A DNA stretch of 46,295 nucleotides from Opitutaceae bacterium (GTDB taxonomy: Bacteria; Verrucomicrobiota; Verrucomicrobiia; Opitutales; Opitutaceae): positions 1-46,295 of the forward strand of contig JAEUGY010000089.1 of NCBI GenBank assembly GCA_016794625.1, written 5' to 3'. Made by a program: the position numbers and the translations under genes. The number at the start of each line of letters is the position of its first letter. The first letter of the stretch is position 1. This document shows, in pieces, positions 24,621-32,917 of this stretch. Under the pieces are notes generated by a model. The model was not told the DNA's origin. It ran no database searches and saw only the letters and a program-made list of their open reading frames with translations.

Positions 24621-25532
24621 TTACGCGGCGGCCGAAGGTGTGGGATCCGCCGGAGGAAGGGACCGGCGGAGAAACACATAGCGGTCGCGGCCGGTGAGAT
24701 CGGGCTTGGACTCAAATCCCAACCAACCCGACGCAGTCGCGAGGTCGCGCAAGGTGGCATGGTGCGCAATCCCCGTCTCCATCGCCAACAGGCCGTTCGG
24801 TGCCAACCACGTCGGTGCGCCGGAAAGGATCAGCCGGAGGGCATCTAGCCCATCCGCCCCGGAAGCGAGGGCGCGCGCCGGCTCGAATTCCCGCACCTCG
24901 GGCTGCGTCTCCGCCACTTCCCGGGTCGTGAGATACGGGGGATTGGACACAATCAGGTCGAAGGTGCACCCGGGTTCGAGGGCTGAAAACCAATCGGACG
25001 TCAGCAGTCGCACGCGTTCTGCCAGCCCGGCCTTTTCCGTGTTCTCGCGGGCCAGGGCGAGCGCATCAGGGCTCACGTCGATCGCGGTCACCTGGGCTGT
25101 CGGCCACAGTCGCGCCAGACCGAGTGCGAGGGCACCGGTCCCGGTCCCCAGATCGAGCACCTGGGACGGTCCGGTCGGTGAAAACCGTTGCTGCACGAGT
25201 TCGACCAGGTACTCGGTCTCCGGTCGGGGGATGAGCGCGCGACGATCGCACTTCAGGGTCAACCCACAGAACTCCGTCTCGCCGAGAATGTACTGCAGGG
25301 GTTCACGCGATGCCCGGCGGCGCACGAGGGGTCGGATCTTCTCCAGCTCCGCTTCGGTCAGCAGCCGCTCAAACTGCACGTAGAGCTGCATGCGACGTAG
25401 TCCCAAGGCGTGCCCGACGAGGGTTTCGGCACTCAGCCGGGGGCTTTCCACGCGTTTGCCGGCGAGAAAGTCGGTGGTCTTCTTAATGATCTCGAGGACC
25501 GAAAGCAGGGGTGCAGGCACGGGAGCAGTCAT
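24621..25532 (-). CDS. prmC: Peptide chain release factor N5-glutamine methyltransferase
   Basis: 303 residues. PrmC methylates the glutamine of the GGQ motif in release factors, raising termination efficiency. An N-terminal helical substrate-binding domain (1-95) includes ASREPLQYILGETEF and RALIPRPETEYLVE. The SAM-binding core follows with LDLGTGTGALAL (126-137), AIDVSPDALALARENTEKAG, and the catalytic NPPY (197-200, SNPPYLT). The C-terminus is short and Pro/Ala-rich. It lies 17 bp downstream of prfA on the same strand, the classical pairing of the enzyme with its substrate gene, so the two are very likely one operon. Confidence 0.96.
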   Translation of the reverse strand: MTAPVPAPLLSVLEIIKKTTDFLAGKRVESPRLSAETLVGHALGLRRMQLYVQFERLLTEAELEKIRPLVRRRASREPLQYILGETEFCGLTLKCDRRALIPRPETEYLVELVQQRFSPTGPSQVLDLGTGTGALALGLARLWPTAQVTAIDVSPDALALARENTEKAGLAERVRLLTSDWFSALEPGCTFDLIVSNPPYLTTREVAETQPEVREFEPARALASGADGLDALRLILSGAPTWLAPNGLLAMETGIAHHATLRDLATASGWLGFESKPDLTGRDRYVFLRRSLPPADPTPSAAA

Positions 25533-25549
25533 GAGACTTCAGTCGGCCG

Positions 25550-26674
25550 TCACTCGTCGTCCCGGTCGCTGCCGGCCCGCTTGAGCACAAAGGTCTGGCC
25601 GGTGAGCGCCGCCAGCTTTTCCTGAAACTCGACGCCCTGCAGGGCGGCGACGATCTGCCCGATCTCCCCCTCCATCACTTGCGGGAGATTGTAGAGGGTG
25701 AGGCCGATGCGGTGGTCGGTCAGTCGATTCTGCGGAAAGTTATAGGTCCGGATGCGCTCGCTGCGATCGCCGGTGCCGATCTGGCTCTTGCGCTGGGCGG
25801 CGTACTTGGCGCGCTCTTCATCCTCTTTCATCTTCAACAGCCGGGAACGGAGCACCGCCATCGCACTGGCCTTGTTCTTCTGCTGCGACCGGCCGTCGGC
25901 ACAGAAGACGATCATACCCGTGGGTTTATGAATGATGCGAACGGCGGAGTCCGTGGTATTCACTCCTTGTCCGCCCGGACCGCTGGCGCGCTGGACCGTG
26001 ATTTCCAGCTCCTGGGGATCGATCTGTAGATCGACTTCCTCGGCTTCGGGCAGCACAGCCACCGTGACGGTCGAAGTGTGGATGCGCCCATTGGCTTCGG
26101 TCGCCGGGATGCGCTGCACGCGGTGCACCCCGCTCTCAAACTTGAGCTGCTTGTACACGTCGCTGCCGGAAATGAGGAAACTGACTTCGCGAAACCCTCC
26201 CCGCTCGCTCACGCTGCTGCTCATGGGCTCGATCTTCCAGCCGCACTTGTCGGCAAACTTCTGGTAAACCCGGGTCAATTCGGCGGCGAACAGCGCCGCT
26301 TCCTCACCGCCGGTGCCCGCCCGGATTTCCATCACGGTATTGCGGGAATCGGTCGGCTCCGGCGGAATCATTGCCCGCAGGATGCTCTGGTGCAGCTCGT
26401 CGCGCCGGCGGCGAAGCTCGGGCACTTCGGCTGCCGCCAGTTCCTTCATCTCCGGATCGGCGGCGGGGTCCTTGGCCATGGCCTCCGCTTCCACCAGCTC
26501 CACCCCGATTTTTTCGTAGGTGCGGTGCTCGGCGATCAGCTGGCCGAGCTTTTGATGCTCCCGCGTCACCTCCGTCGCCCGGCGGGAATTCGCATAAAAC
26601 GACGGCGCCGCCATCTGCGCATCGAGTTCATCGAGGCGGCGCTGGAAGGGAAGAATGGGAGGGAGGATGTCCAT
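25550..26674 (-). CDS. prfA: Peptide chain release factor 1
   Basis: 374 residues, slightly longer than the usual 360. RF1 recognises UAA and UAG and triggers release of the finished peptide. Seen here: the anticodon-like tripeptide PAT at 190-192 (QRIPATE), which marks RF1 rather than RF2, and GGQ at 234-236 (SGPGGQGVN), the peptidyl-transferase-centre motif. Also present are AGTGGEEA (119-126), ESGVHRVQR before the PAT, and the C-terminal RIRTYNFPQNRLTDHRIG signature. ATG 26674 starts a normal coiled-coil N-terminal domain. prmC follows 17 bp later on the same strand. Confidence 0.97.
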   Translation of the reverse strand: MDILPPILPFQRRLDELDAQMAAPSFYANSRRATEVTREHQKLGQLIAEHRTYEKIGVELVEAEAMAKDPAADPEMKELAAAEVPELRRRRDELHQSILRAMIPPEPTDSRNTVMEIRAGTGGEEAALFAAELTRVYQKFADKCGWKIEPMSSSVSERGGFREVSFLISGSDVYKQLKFESGVHRVQRIPATEANGRIHTSTVTVAVLPEAEEVDLQIDPQELEITVQRASGPGGQGVNTTDSAVRIIHKPTGMIVFCADGRSQQKNKASAMAVLRSRLLKMKEDEERAKYAAQRKSQIGTGDRSERIRTYNFPQNRLTDHRIGLTLYNLPQVMEGEIGQIVAALQGVEFQEKLAALTGQTFVLKRAGSDRDDE

Positions 26675-26793
26675 GCGGATGCGTTGCGGGTTGGCCCGAG
26701 GCCATTTGCGAATTGCGTGCCCTGCCGTCCGCGGCTTCTGTTCGCGATCAAACTAAGCCGCCCGGCCGACTCGGCTAGCGGTGTTGATTCACG

Positions 26794-27849
26794 ATGGCTA
26801 CGACGCTTTTCACTCAGAACACCATCGCCTGCATCTGGGATTTCGACAAGACGTTAATCCCGGAATACATGCAGTCGCCCTTGTTTCGGCGCTACGGGAT
26901 CGACGAACCGTCGTTCTGGGGCGAGACGAACAACCTGATGGAGCACTACAAGCGGCGGGGCTATCACCTCTCCGGGGAGATTGCCTACCTGAACCACCTG
27001 CTGACCTACGTGCTGGCCGGCAAGATGCCGAAGTTGAGCAACAAGGTGCTGCGGGAAGCCGGGGGAGAAATCCAATTCTACCCGGGCCTGCCGACGTTCT
27101 TCAACACGGCCAAGGGCTTCGTCCGGGAGCGGGAAGCCTATACCAAACACGAGATCCACCTGGAGCATTACATCGTCAGCACCGGCCTGGCGGAGATGGT
27201 CCGCGGCAGCGCCATCGCCCCGTACGTGGAGGCCATCTGGGGCTGTGAGTTCATCGAGAACCCGTTACAGCCGGGTTTTCTGCGGCAGAAGGAATTCACC
27301 ATGGAGGCCGATGCGGTCATCGCCCAGATCGGCATGGTCATCGACAATACGACCAAGACGCGGGCCCTCTTCGAGATCAACAAGGGCACCAACAAGAATC
27401 CCGCGATCGACGTGAACGCCAACATCGCGCCGGAAGACCGGCGGATCCCGTTCCAAAACATGATCTACATCGCGGATGGTCCCAGCGACATCCCGAGTTT
27501 CTCCGTGGTCAAGAAAGGCGGCGGCAAAGCCTACGGCGTGTACAACCCGGCTCGCACCGACGAATTCGCCCAGAACGATCGTCTGCGTCAGGTCGGCCGG
27601 ATCGACCACTATGGTCCCGCCGACTACAGTCCGGGCAGCAGCACGTTCCAGTGGCTGCGTCTGCACATCCAGGCGATCTGCGATCGCATCGTCACGGATC
27701 GCGAAGCCGCCGTGGCGCTCCGGGTCTCGCGTCCACCGCGTCACTTGAATGCGACGCCGGAAGAGGAAGAGGCCAAACGGGCAGCCAAGCGGCCGACGCA
27801 GCAGTCATTCCTCGACGAACCGCCCGCACCTCCTGCCGCCACCCGTTAA
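26794..27849 (+). CDS. HAD-superfamily phosphatase-like hydrolase
   Basis: 351 residues, cytoplasmic. The haloacid-dehalogenase motifs are in place: motif I WDFDKT (nucleophile D16, general acid D18), motif II VST near 130, a lysine region INKGTNKN, and motif IV YIADGPSDIPSF with its acidic pair. A helical cap between motifs I and II includes RRGYHLSGEIAYLNHLL. This resembles phosphoserine-phosphatase-like HAD proteins, but the substrate cannot be named. The C-terminal 40 residues are charged and Pro/Ala-rich, probably disordered. It is divergent from prfA with 119 bp between starts and convergent with the lysozyme-like gene. Confidence 0.85.
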   Translation: MATTLFTQNTIACIWDFDKTLIPEYMQSPLFRRYGIDEPSFWGETNNLMEHYKRRGYHLSGEIAYLNHLLTYVLAGKMPKLSNKVLREAGGEIQFYPGLPTFFNTAKGFVREREAYTKHEIHLEHYIVSTGLAEMVRGSAIAPYVEAIWGCEFIENPLQPGFLRQKEFTMEADAVIAQIGMVIDNTTKTRALFEINKGTNKNPAIDVNANIAPEDRRIPFQNMIYIADGPSDIPSFSVVKKGGGKAYGVYNPARTDEFAQNDRLRQVGRIDHYGPADYSPGSSTFQWLRLHIQAICDRIVTDREAAVALRVSRPPRHLNATPEEEEAKRAAKRPTQQSFLDEPPAPPAATR

Positions 27850-27918
27850 GGCGGAGCCAACTAAGTTCGGCCTCGCGCCGGTCGGGTCGACGGCGTCGCG
27901 AAGCGGGAAACGGGCGTT

Positions 27919-28434
27919 CTACGGCTGACCCGCTTTCGCCGTCCGCAGCTTCAGGGACTCGACGATGTTGGTCACCCGCGTCGCGTAGTCATGACTCGCG
28001 CGCGGCGCCCGGCCGCGGAGCGCCGAGTTCAACCCCGCGTTCCACGCGAGCGCGATCCGGTACGGGGTCGCCTCAAGCCCGGCTTCGATGAAACTGCGCT
28101 TGAGCCACTCGTAGTGCAGGACCGCCACTTCATCGGCATGATGCCGCTCGCGGGCGTACTCGAAGGGTTTCTGGGTGTAGGAAAACCAGGTCGAACGGCG
28201 GAACTGATACGCTCCCAACTCACCATGCGCACCAGGCGTGGGATCGTTGTTGGGATTCTCCACCCAATGGATCGCTTGCAGGGTTTCCCAGCGATCCGAC
28301 GCGTGCAGCGTTCCGGTGAGCGAGACCACCAACAGGCTCAAAAGGGCTCCCCAGACCCGATGAACCGAACCAAATCCATAGCCTAATCCCCCAGCGGGAG
28401 ACTTGTTTTTACGACTGCTTGCGACCGAGTTCAT
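27919..28434 (-). CDS. Exported lysozyme-like (lytic transglycosylase fold) protein
   Basis: 171 residues. A basic N-terminus is followed by a hydrophobic segment (VWGALLSLLVVSLTGTLHAS, about 27-46) that is a probable signal peptide. The mature part has AIHWVENP with E59 in the position of the catalytic glutamate of soluble lytic transglycosylases, then GELGAYQFRRSTW, equivalent to the GxxGxxQ block, and a late ALAWNAGLN resembling the YNAG motif. It probably acts on peptidoglycan in the periplasm. The protein is small and some family motifs are loose, so enzymatic activity is not certain. It is the last gene of the long minus-strand run, separated from the GH63 gene by 307 bp. Confidence 0.68.
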   Translation of the reverse strand: MNSVASSRKNKSPAGGLGYGFGSVHRVWGALLSLLVVSLTGTLHASDRWETLQAIHWVENPNNDPTPGAHGELGAYQFRRSTWFSYTQKPFEYARERHHADEVAVLHYEWLKRSFIEAGLEATPYRIALAWNAGLNSALRGRAPRASHDYATRVTNIVESLKLRTAKAGQP

Positions 28435-28741
28435 ACGACCGCTGTGGAGCAGCGGACTCCCATTAACAGCGATTTTTGGGTCCCGAGCCAGCCGAAGTCT
28501 CCGTCAGGCTCGCAACCTATTCCTCCCCAACCGACAAGAAACGATAAAAATTAGGGTCCAGACCCTATATTCGAGCCTCTTCTGGGGTCGTCTGAGGAAG
28601 TTATCGTCTCGTCGGGGTGGGCTCGGGACAGGTGCTTTTTTACAATTGATTCGACGCAAAAGTCCACCCGGACGTCGTCGATCGCACGCAGTGCGCCGCT
28701 GCCGAGGTTTCCTCCGCAGCAGGCCCCACTTTCCTCACCGT
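28435..28741. other. 307-bp gap with REP-like palindrome
   Basis: Between the GH63-type gene and the lysozyme-like gene. I see no gene. It holds a short palindrome (28552-28567) in an AT-rich patch and a TTTTTTAC run near 28636-28643. GC content falls relative to the flanks. On the minus strand the gap could contain the promoter of the lysozyme-like gene, but no good hexamer pair is visible. Confidence 0.5.
28552..28567. repeat. Palindrome TAGGGTC-CA-GACCCTA
   Basis: A perfect 7-bp inverted repeat with a 2-bp centre, embedded in AAAAATTAGGG...CCCTATATT. It resembles the GGGTC...GACCC cores of REP-type elements moved by REP-associated tyrosine transposases in many bacteria. Only one copy is in the window, so repeat status cannot be shown here. 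Confidence 0.4.
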
Positions 28742-31429
28742 TCATGGGCCGCGGTCTCGGTTCCGGTTGACCAGAAGGTGCGCCACGAGCGCAGTCCAGC
28801 CGGTCTGATGGCTGGCGCCGAGTCCCTGGCCGGTCTCGCCATGGAAAAACTCGTGGAACAGCAAATGATCGCAGCCGCCCGGGCCTCGCACCCATGGCAG
28901 CGAGTCACCCATCGCGGGGCGTCGTCCGTTCGCATCCGGCAAAAAGAGTCGGGTCAGACGCTCGCCCAGGGCTTGGGCAGCAGCGGCCAGATGGATGCGG
29001 CGGCCACTGCCGGTGGGAAACTCGATCAAGAACGTTTCCCCGTAGAAGTGATGGTAGCGCTCCAGGGCTTCGATCAGGAGGAAGTTGACCGGGAACCAGA
29101 CGGGGCCGCGCCAGTTGGAGTTTCCGCCGAAGAGACCGGAGTCAGAGTCACCCGGCACATACGCAACGCGGTGGTGCTCGTGCCCGAGCGACAGAACAAA
29201 GGGTTCATCGCCGTAAGAGCGCGAGAGCGACCGCACTCCGTACGGCGAGAGGAACTCGCTTTCGTCGAAGACGTGACGCAGCACGCGTTCGAGTCGCTCG
29301 CGCGTGGGGATCGCCAGGAGGTGGCGGCCGGTGGAGTCGCCATCATGGGACAAGTACGCGATCTGCCCCGCGAGATCGCGACGATGCTTGAGGAACCAGC
29401 GGGTGCGTTTGGCGAACCCGGGCAGCTTGTCGAGTCGCGCTTCGTCGATGAACTCCACCGCGAAGAGGGGGATGATGCCCACCATCGAACGGAGGCGTAC
29501 GGGGGAGTTCACTCCATGGGCCTGGATGAGCTGGTCGTAGTAGAATCCATCCGCCTCGTGCCAGAGCCCGGTGCCGCCGAGGTGGTTCATCGCCTCGGCG
29601 ATGCGCACGAAGTGTTCGAAAAACTTCGAGGCAATGTCCTCGTAGGTGGGGTCTTCGTCGGCCAGCTCCAGCGCCATCGCCAGCATCGTGCCGCAGTAAA
29701 AGGCCATCCACGCGGTGCCGTCGGCCTGGGCGAGGCTGGCTCCGCCGGGCAGGGGCTTGGAGCGATCAAACACGCCGACATTATCGAGCCCGAGGAATCC
29801 GCCGGCGAAGAGGTTGTGTCCACTCGGATCCTTGCGATTGACCCACCACGTGAAGTTGAGCAGCAGCTTTTGAAAGGTCCGGGCGAGAAAGACCCGATCC
29901 CGTTTTCCGCGGGCTCCGGTCAGTTTGTACACGCGCCAGCAGGCCCAGGCGTGCACCGGGGGGTTGACGTCCGAAAGCGCCCACTCGTAGGCGGGCATCT
30001 GGCCGTTGGGATGCAGGTACCACTCGCGGAGGAGAAGGTTGAGCTGTTCCTTGGCGAAATGGGGATCGATCCTCGCCATAGCGACCATGTGGAACGCGGT
30101 GTCCCAGGCCGCGAACCAGGGGTACTCCCACTTGTCGGGCATCGACAGGATGTCGCGGTTGAAGAGATGTCCCCAGTCCTCGTTGCGCACCTGCCGGCGT
30201 CCCGGCGGCGGGGGCGGCTGGAGCGGGTCGCCGTCGAGCCACTCGCGCACGACGTAGTGATAAAACTGTTTCGACCAGAGGAGTCCGGCATAGGCCTGGC
30301 GGGCGACTTTGCGCTCCTCGGCCGTCATCCGGCCGGCGAGCACGGAGTCGAAAAACTGGTCCGCTTCGTCCCGGCGCCGGCTCATGACCGTCTCAAACGC
30401 CCGGCCAAACGGGGTCTTCGGCGTCGCGGTCTCGGCATGGAGGCGGAGGCGCAGGGTGCGCGACTCGCCCGGGCCGAGCACGAGGGCATGGTGGGCAGCG
30501 ACCTTGGTGCCGACCTTGGCCGGATTGACCGCCTCCGCGCGGCCACCGACGACGGCGGCGTGGAACGCGTCTTTCACGTACGGGGAGGCATTCTTCGCTC
30601 CGAAAAGCGCCTCGGCATTCGTCTCATTCTCCGTGAACAGCAGCGGCACGGGCGTGCCATCCGGCGCCGGTTCGACCTGCCAGAGCATGCGGTCGAGGGT
30701 GGCGTGGTCGCAGCGCACCCGACCGGGCGCGACTTCCCGCAGGCGAGGCTTGATCTCGCAGCCTTCGTGGTCGCAGCCCCAGGACCAGGAGTTGCGAAAC
30801 CACAGCGTTGGCAACACGTGCAGCGGCGCGGACTCGGGACCGCGGTTGGTCACCACAATCCGGATGCACACGTCGTCGGGACCGGCCTTGGCGTACTGGA
30901 CCTCGACGTCAAAAAAGCGGTTTTCGGCGAACACCCCGGTGTCGGCCAGTTCATACTCCGGATCATTCCGCGACCGGCGACGGTTCTCCGTGCGGAGCGC
31001 TTCGTAGGGAAACCGGGCCTGCGGATACTGGTAAAGCGCCCGATTCCAGGTGTGGGTCGGCGTCGCATCGAGATAGAAGTACACCTCTTTCACATCCTCC
31101 CCGTGGTTGCCCTCGGGGCCGGACAGGCCGAAGAGGCGTTCCTTCAGAAAGGGATCGCGACCGTTCCAAAGCGCGACCGCGAAACAGAGGCGGCACTCGC
31201 GGTCGGTGAATCCGAGCAGGCCATCCTCGCCCCACCGATAGGCCCGGCTGCGGGCCTGTTCGTGATCGAAGTAACGCCACGCGTCGCCGTCCGCCGAGTA
31301 ATCCTCGCGCACCGTGCCCCATTGTCGTTCGGAGAGGTACGGCCCCCAGCGTTTCCAGTTGTGGGTTCGCGCCTCGTCTTCGGTCAGGCGGACGCGTTCG
31401 GGGTCGGGGGAGCCGGGCGGGAGTGACAT
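28742..31429 (-). CDS. GH63-type glycosidase (glucosidase-like)
   Basis: 895 residues with no signal peptide, so probably cytoplasmic. The pattern matches bacterial glycoside-hydrolase family 63 proteins: an N-terminal beta-sandwich (about 20-280) with RLFGLSGPEGNHGEDVKEVYFYLD, then an alpha-toroid catalytic domain. That domain contains NEDWGHLFNRDILSMPDKWEYPW, WDTAFHM (a likely general-acid Asp), GNSNWRGPVWFPVNF and, near the end, GASHQTGWTALVA. Family 63 enzymes remove glucose or mannose units from oligosaccharides, or act on glucosyl-glycerate-like compounds; the substrate here is unknown. The start lies 7 bp after the CoaB stop, so it belongs to the same transcript as the lipid genes. A glycolipid- or osmolyte-related role is a speculation from context. 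Confidence 0.82.
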   Translation of the reverse strand: MSLPPGSPDPERVRLTEDEARTHNWKRWGPYLSERQWGTVREDYSADGDAWRYFDHEQARSRAYRWGEDGLLGFTDRECRLCFAVALWNGRDPFLKERLFGLSGPEGNHGEDVKEVYFYLDATPTHTWNRALYQYPQARFPYEALRTENRRRSRNDPEYELADTGVFAENRFFDVEVQYAKAGPDDVCIRIVVTNRGPESAPLHVLPTLWFRNSWSWGCDHEGCEIKPRLREVAPGRVRCDHATLDRMLWQVEPAPDGTPVPLLFTENETNAEALFGAKNASPYVKDAFHAAVVGGRAEAVNPAKVGTKVAAHHALVLGPGESRTLRLRLHAETATPKTPFGRAFETVMSRRRDEADQFFDSVLAGRMTAEERKVARQAYAGLLWSKQFYHYVVREWLDGDPLQPPPPPGRRQVRNEDWGHLFNRDILSMPDKWEYPWFAAWDTAFHMVAMARIDPHFAKEQLNLLLREWYLHPNGQMPAYEWALSDVNPPVHAWACWRVYKLTGARGKRDRVFLARTFQKLLLNFTWWVNRKDPSGHNLFAGGFLGLDNVGVFDRSKPLPGGASLAQADGTAWMAFYCGTMLAMALELADEDPTYEDIASKFFEHFVRIAEAMNHLGGTGLWHEADGFYYDQLIQAHGVNSPVRLRSMVGIIPLFAVEFIDEARLDKLPGFAKRTRWFLKHRRDLAGQIAYLSHDGDSTGRHLLAIPTRERLERVLRHVFDESEFLSPYGVRSLSRSYGDEPFVLSLGHEHHRVAYVPGDSDSGLFGGNSNWRGPVWFPVNFLLIEALERYHHFYGETFLIEFPTGSGRRIHLAAAAQALGERLTRLFLPDANGRRPAMGDSLPWVRGPGGCDHLLFHEFFHGETGQGLGASHQTGWTALVAHLLVNRNRDRGP

Positions 31430-31436
31430 CAGGGGT

Positions 31437-32096
31437 TCAAGTGGGTTCGACGCCTCGTCGCATCATCCCGGCCGGGAGCACCTGATCGAGGATAAACTCC
31501 GCCACCGCCCGTTTCGACGCCGGACCGAACGCGAACCGTCGTCCGCTTCGGTCGAGCAGGATCACCGCATTGTCCTCCGCGTCCATGCCCACGCCGGGCT
31601 GACTGACGTCGTTCGCAACGATCCAGTCGCAGGCTTTTTCGTGCAGTTTTTTCCGCGCATAGGCCTCGACCTGCTGGGTCTCCGCCGCGAATCCGACCAC
31701 GGTCTGACCGGGACGCTTGCGGTGCGCGAGCGTCTTGAGCACGTCGACCGTCGGCACCAATTCGAGATGGAGCGGGCCGGGGGTCTTCTTGACTTTCTCC
31801 ACCGAGCGATGGGCCGGCCGGTAGTCGGCCACGGCGGCCACAGCCATAAAAACATCACACCCTGCAAAGCACGGCTCGCACGCCGCCAGCATGTCGGCCG
31901 CGGAAACCACCCGGTGGATCCGCACCCCCGCGGGAGCCGGGAGCGCCACGGGGCCGCTCACGAGATCGACCTCCAGGCCCCGCGCCACCGCCGCTTCGGC
32001 CAGCGCGAACCCCATGCGGCCGCTGGAGCCATTGCTCAGGTAACGGATGGGATCGAGGTGCTCGCGGGTGGGACCCGCGGTGAGGAGGAGTTTCAT
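31437..32096 (-). CDS. coaB: Stand-alone phosphopantothenate-cysteine ligase (CoaB domain)
   Basis: 219 residues covering only the CoaB half of the usual CoaBC fusion. It joins cysteine to 4'-phosphopantothenate in coenzyme A synthesis. Visible: LLLTAGPTREHLDPIRYLSNGSSG-like start with the TAGxTxExxDxVR...N.SSGxMG pattern, AAVADYRP, the VEKVKK lysines, VGFAAET and WIVANDVSQPGVGMDAEDN. No CoaC decarboxylase domain is fused or adjacent. Its start overlaps the stop of the acyltransferase gene by 4 nt (ATGA), and it precedes the GH63-type gene by 7 bp. Its place in a lipid operon may reflect demand for CoA or acyl carrier in acyl transfer. Confidence 0.9.
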   Translation of the reverse strand: MKLLLTAGPTREHLDPIRYLSNGSSGRMGFALAEAAVARGLEVDLVSGPVALPAPAGVRIHRVVSAADMLAACEPCFAGCDVFMAVAAVADYRPAHRSVEKVKKTPGPLHLELVPTVDVLKTLAHRKRPGQTVVGFAAETQQVEAYARKKLHEKACDWIVANDVSQPGVGMDAEDNAVILLDRSGRRFAFGPASKRAVAEFILDQVLPAGMMRRGVEPT

Positions 32097-32917
32097 GGGA
32101 CAATTTCAGCCGCGCCTGAAGACGGGCCCGAAGCCTGCGCGGGCGCAGACGAACCGCGATGTCGCCGATCCACCAGGCCAGCCTTAAGGCGCACGACGGC
32201 ACGGTGCAGGCGCGCCGCGAGTTCCTTTCGATCCCCCACCGCCTCCTCGGCCGGTCCCCACGCGATTCCCGCTTCGATCCACGGCAGCGTGGTGAAATTC
32301 AACAGATGGGGCGGCAGCGTCATGTCACCCCACCAGCACACTTCCTCCTCCACCGAACGACCGGCGGGGACCCGGTAGTGCAGCGCCGTCGGGGCCACCC
32401 GCCAACGGGCCCGAACCGCGGGTTCCAAGAGGGACGACTTGAAGGGGAGCACCGTCTCGCCCGCCGTGGTCGTGCCTTCCAGAAAGACGACCACCGTCAG
32501 CCCGGCATCGATCGCCGGCGTCAGCTCCTCCGCAATGCGCACCACGTCGCCCCGCCGATTCCGATCGATGAACCGCGTGCCGGCCTTCTCCGCGAACCAG
32601 CCAAACAATGGCCACCGTCGCACCTCTTTCTTGGCCACAAACACCACCGGGCAGCAGGCGGCGAGCACCAGGATGTCGAGGTAGCTCAGATGATTCGCGC
32701 CGATCAGGGCCCGCTGCGGCCGCCGGCCCTGCTCCACCACGCGGACCTGCAGCACGCGCAGCGCCCGGGCACAGGTGACCTGCAGCCAGCGGGCCTTGGT
32801 GGTCGCATCGCGCCGATGCCGCGACTTCAGGCCGTAGCCGGCCACCCCGCGGGCAATGACCGCAAGCAGTGCGACGAGCCGGCCTGTGCCGCGCAGGCCG
32901 TTGAAGAGAGCGGTCAT
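32093..32917 (-). CDS. OlsA/PlsC-type acyltransferase
   Basis: 274 residues, lysophospholipid acyltransferase family. The catalytic HxxxxD box is NHLSYLD (H76, D81), and the second acceptor-binding block is FLEGTT (145-150), followed by LPFKSSLLEPA. An N-terminal hydrophobic helix (about 10-28) anchors it to the membrane. PlsC makes phosphatidic acid; OlsA makes ornithine lipid from lyso-ornithine lipid. The immediate upstream neighbour is OlsB-like and overlaps by 4 nt, which favours the OlsA reading, but PlsC activity cannot be excluded from sequence. The C-terminal 25 residues are Pro/Ser/Ala-rich. Confidence 0.82.
   Translation of the reverse strand: MTALFNGLRGTGRLVALLAVIARGVAGYGLKSRHRRDATTKARWLQVTCARALRVLQVRVVEQGRRPQRALIGANHLSYLDILVLAACCPVVFVAKKEVRRWPLFGWFAEKAGTRFIDRNRRGDVVRIAEELTPAIDAGLTVVVFLEGTTTAGETVLPFKSSLLEPAVRARWRVAPTALHYRVPAGRSVEEEVCWWGDMTLPPHLLNFTTLPWIEAGIAWGPAEEAVGDRKELAARLHRAVVRLKAGLVDRRHRGSSAPAQASGPSSGAAEIVP

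Noticed and set aside
28403..31426. 1007-residue open frame on the plus strand
   Set aside because: It lies opposite the GH63-type gene, has no family motifs and reads as the codon-phase shadow of a high-GC gene.
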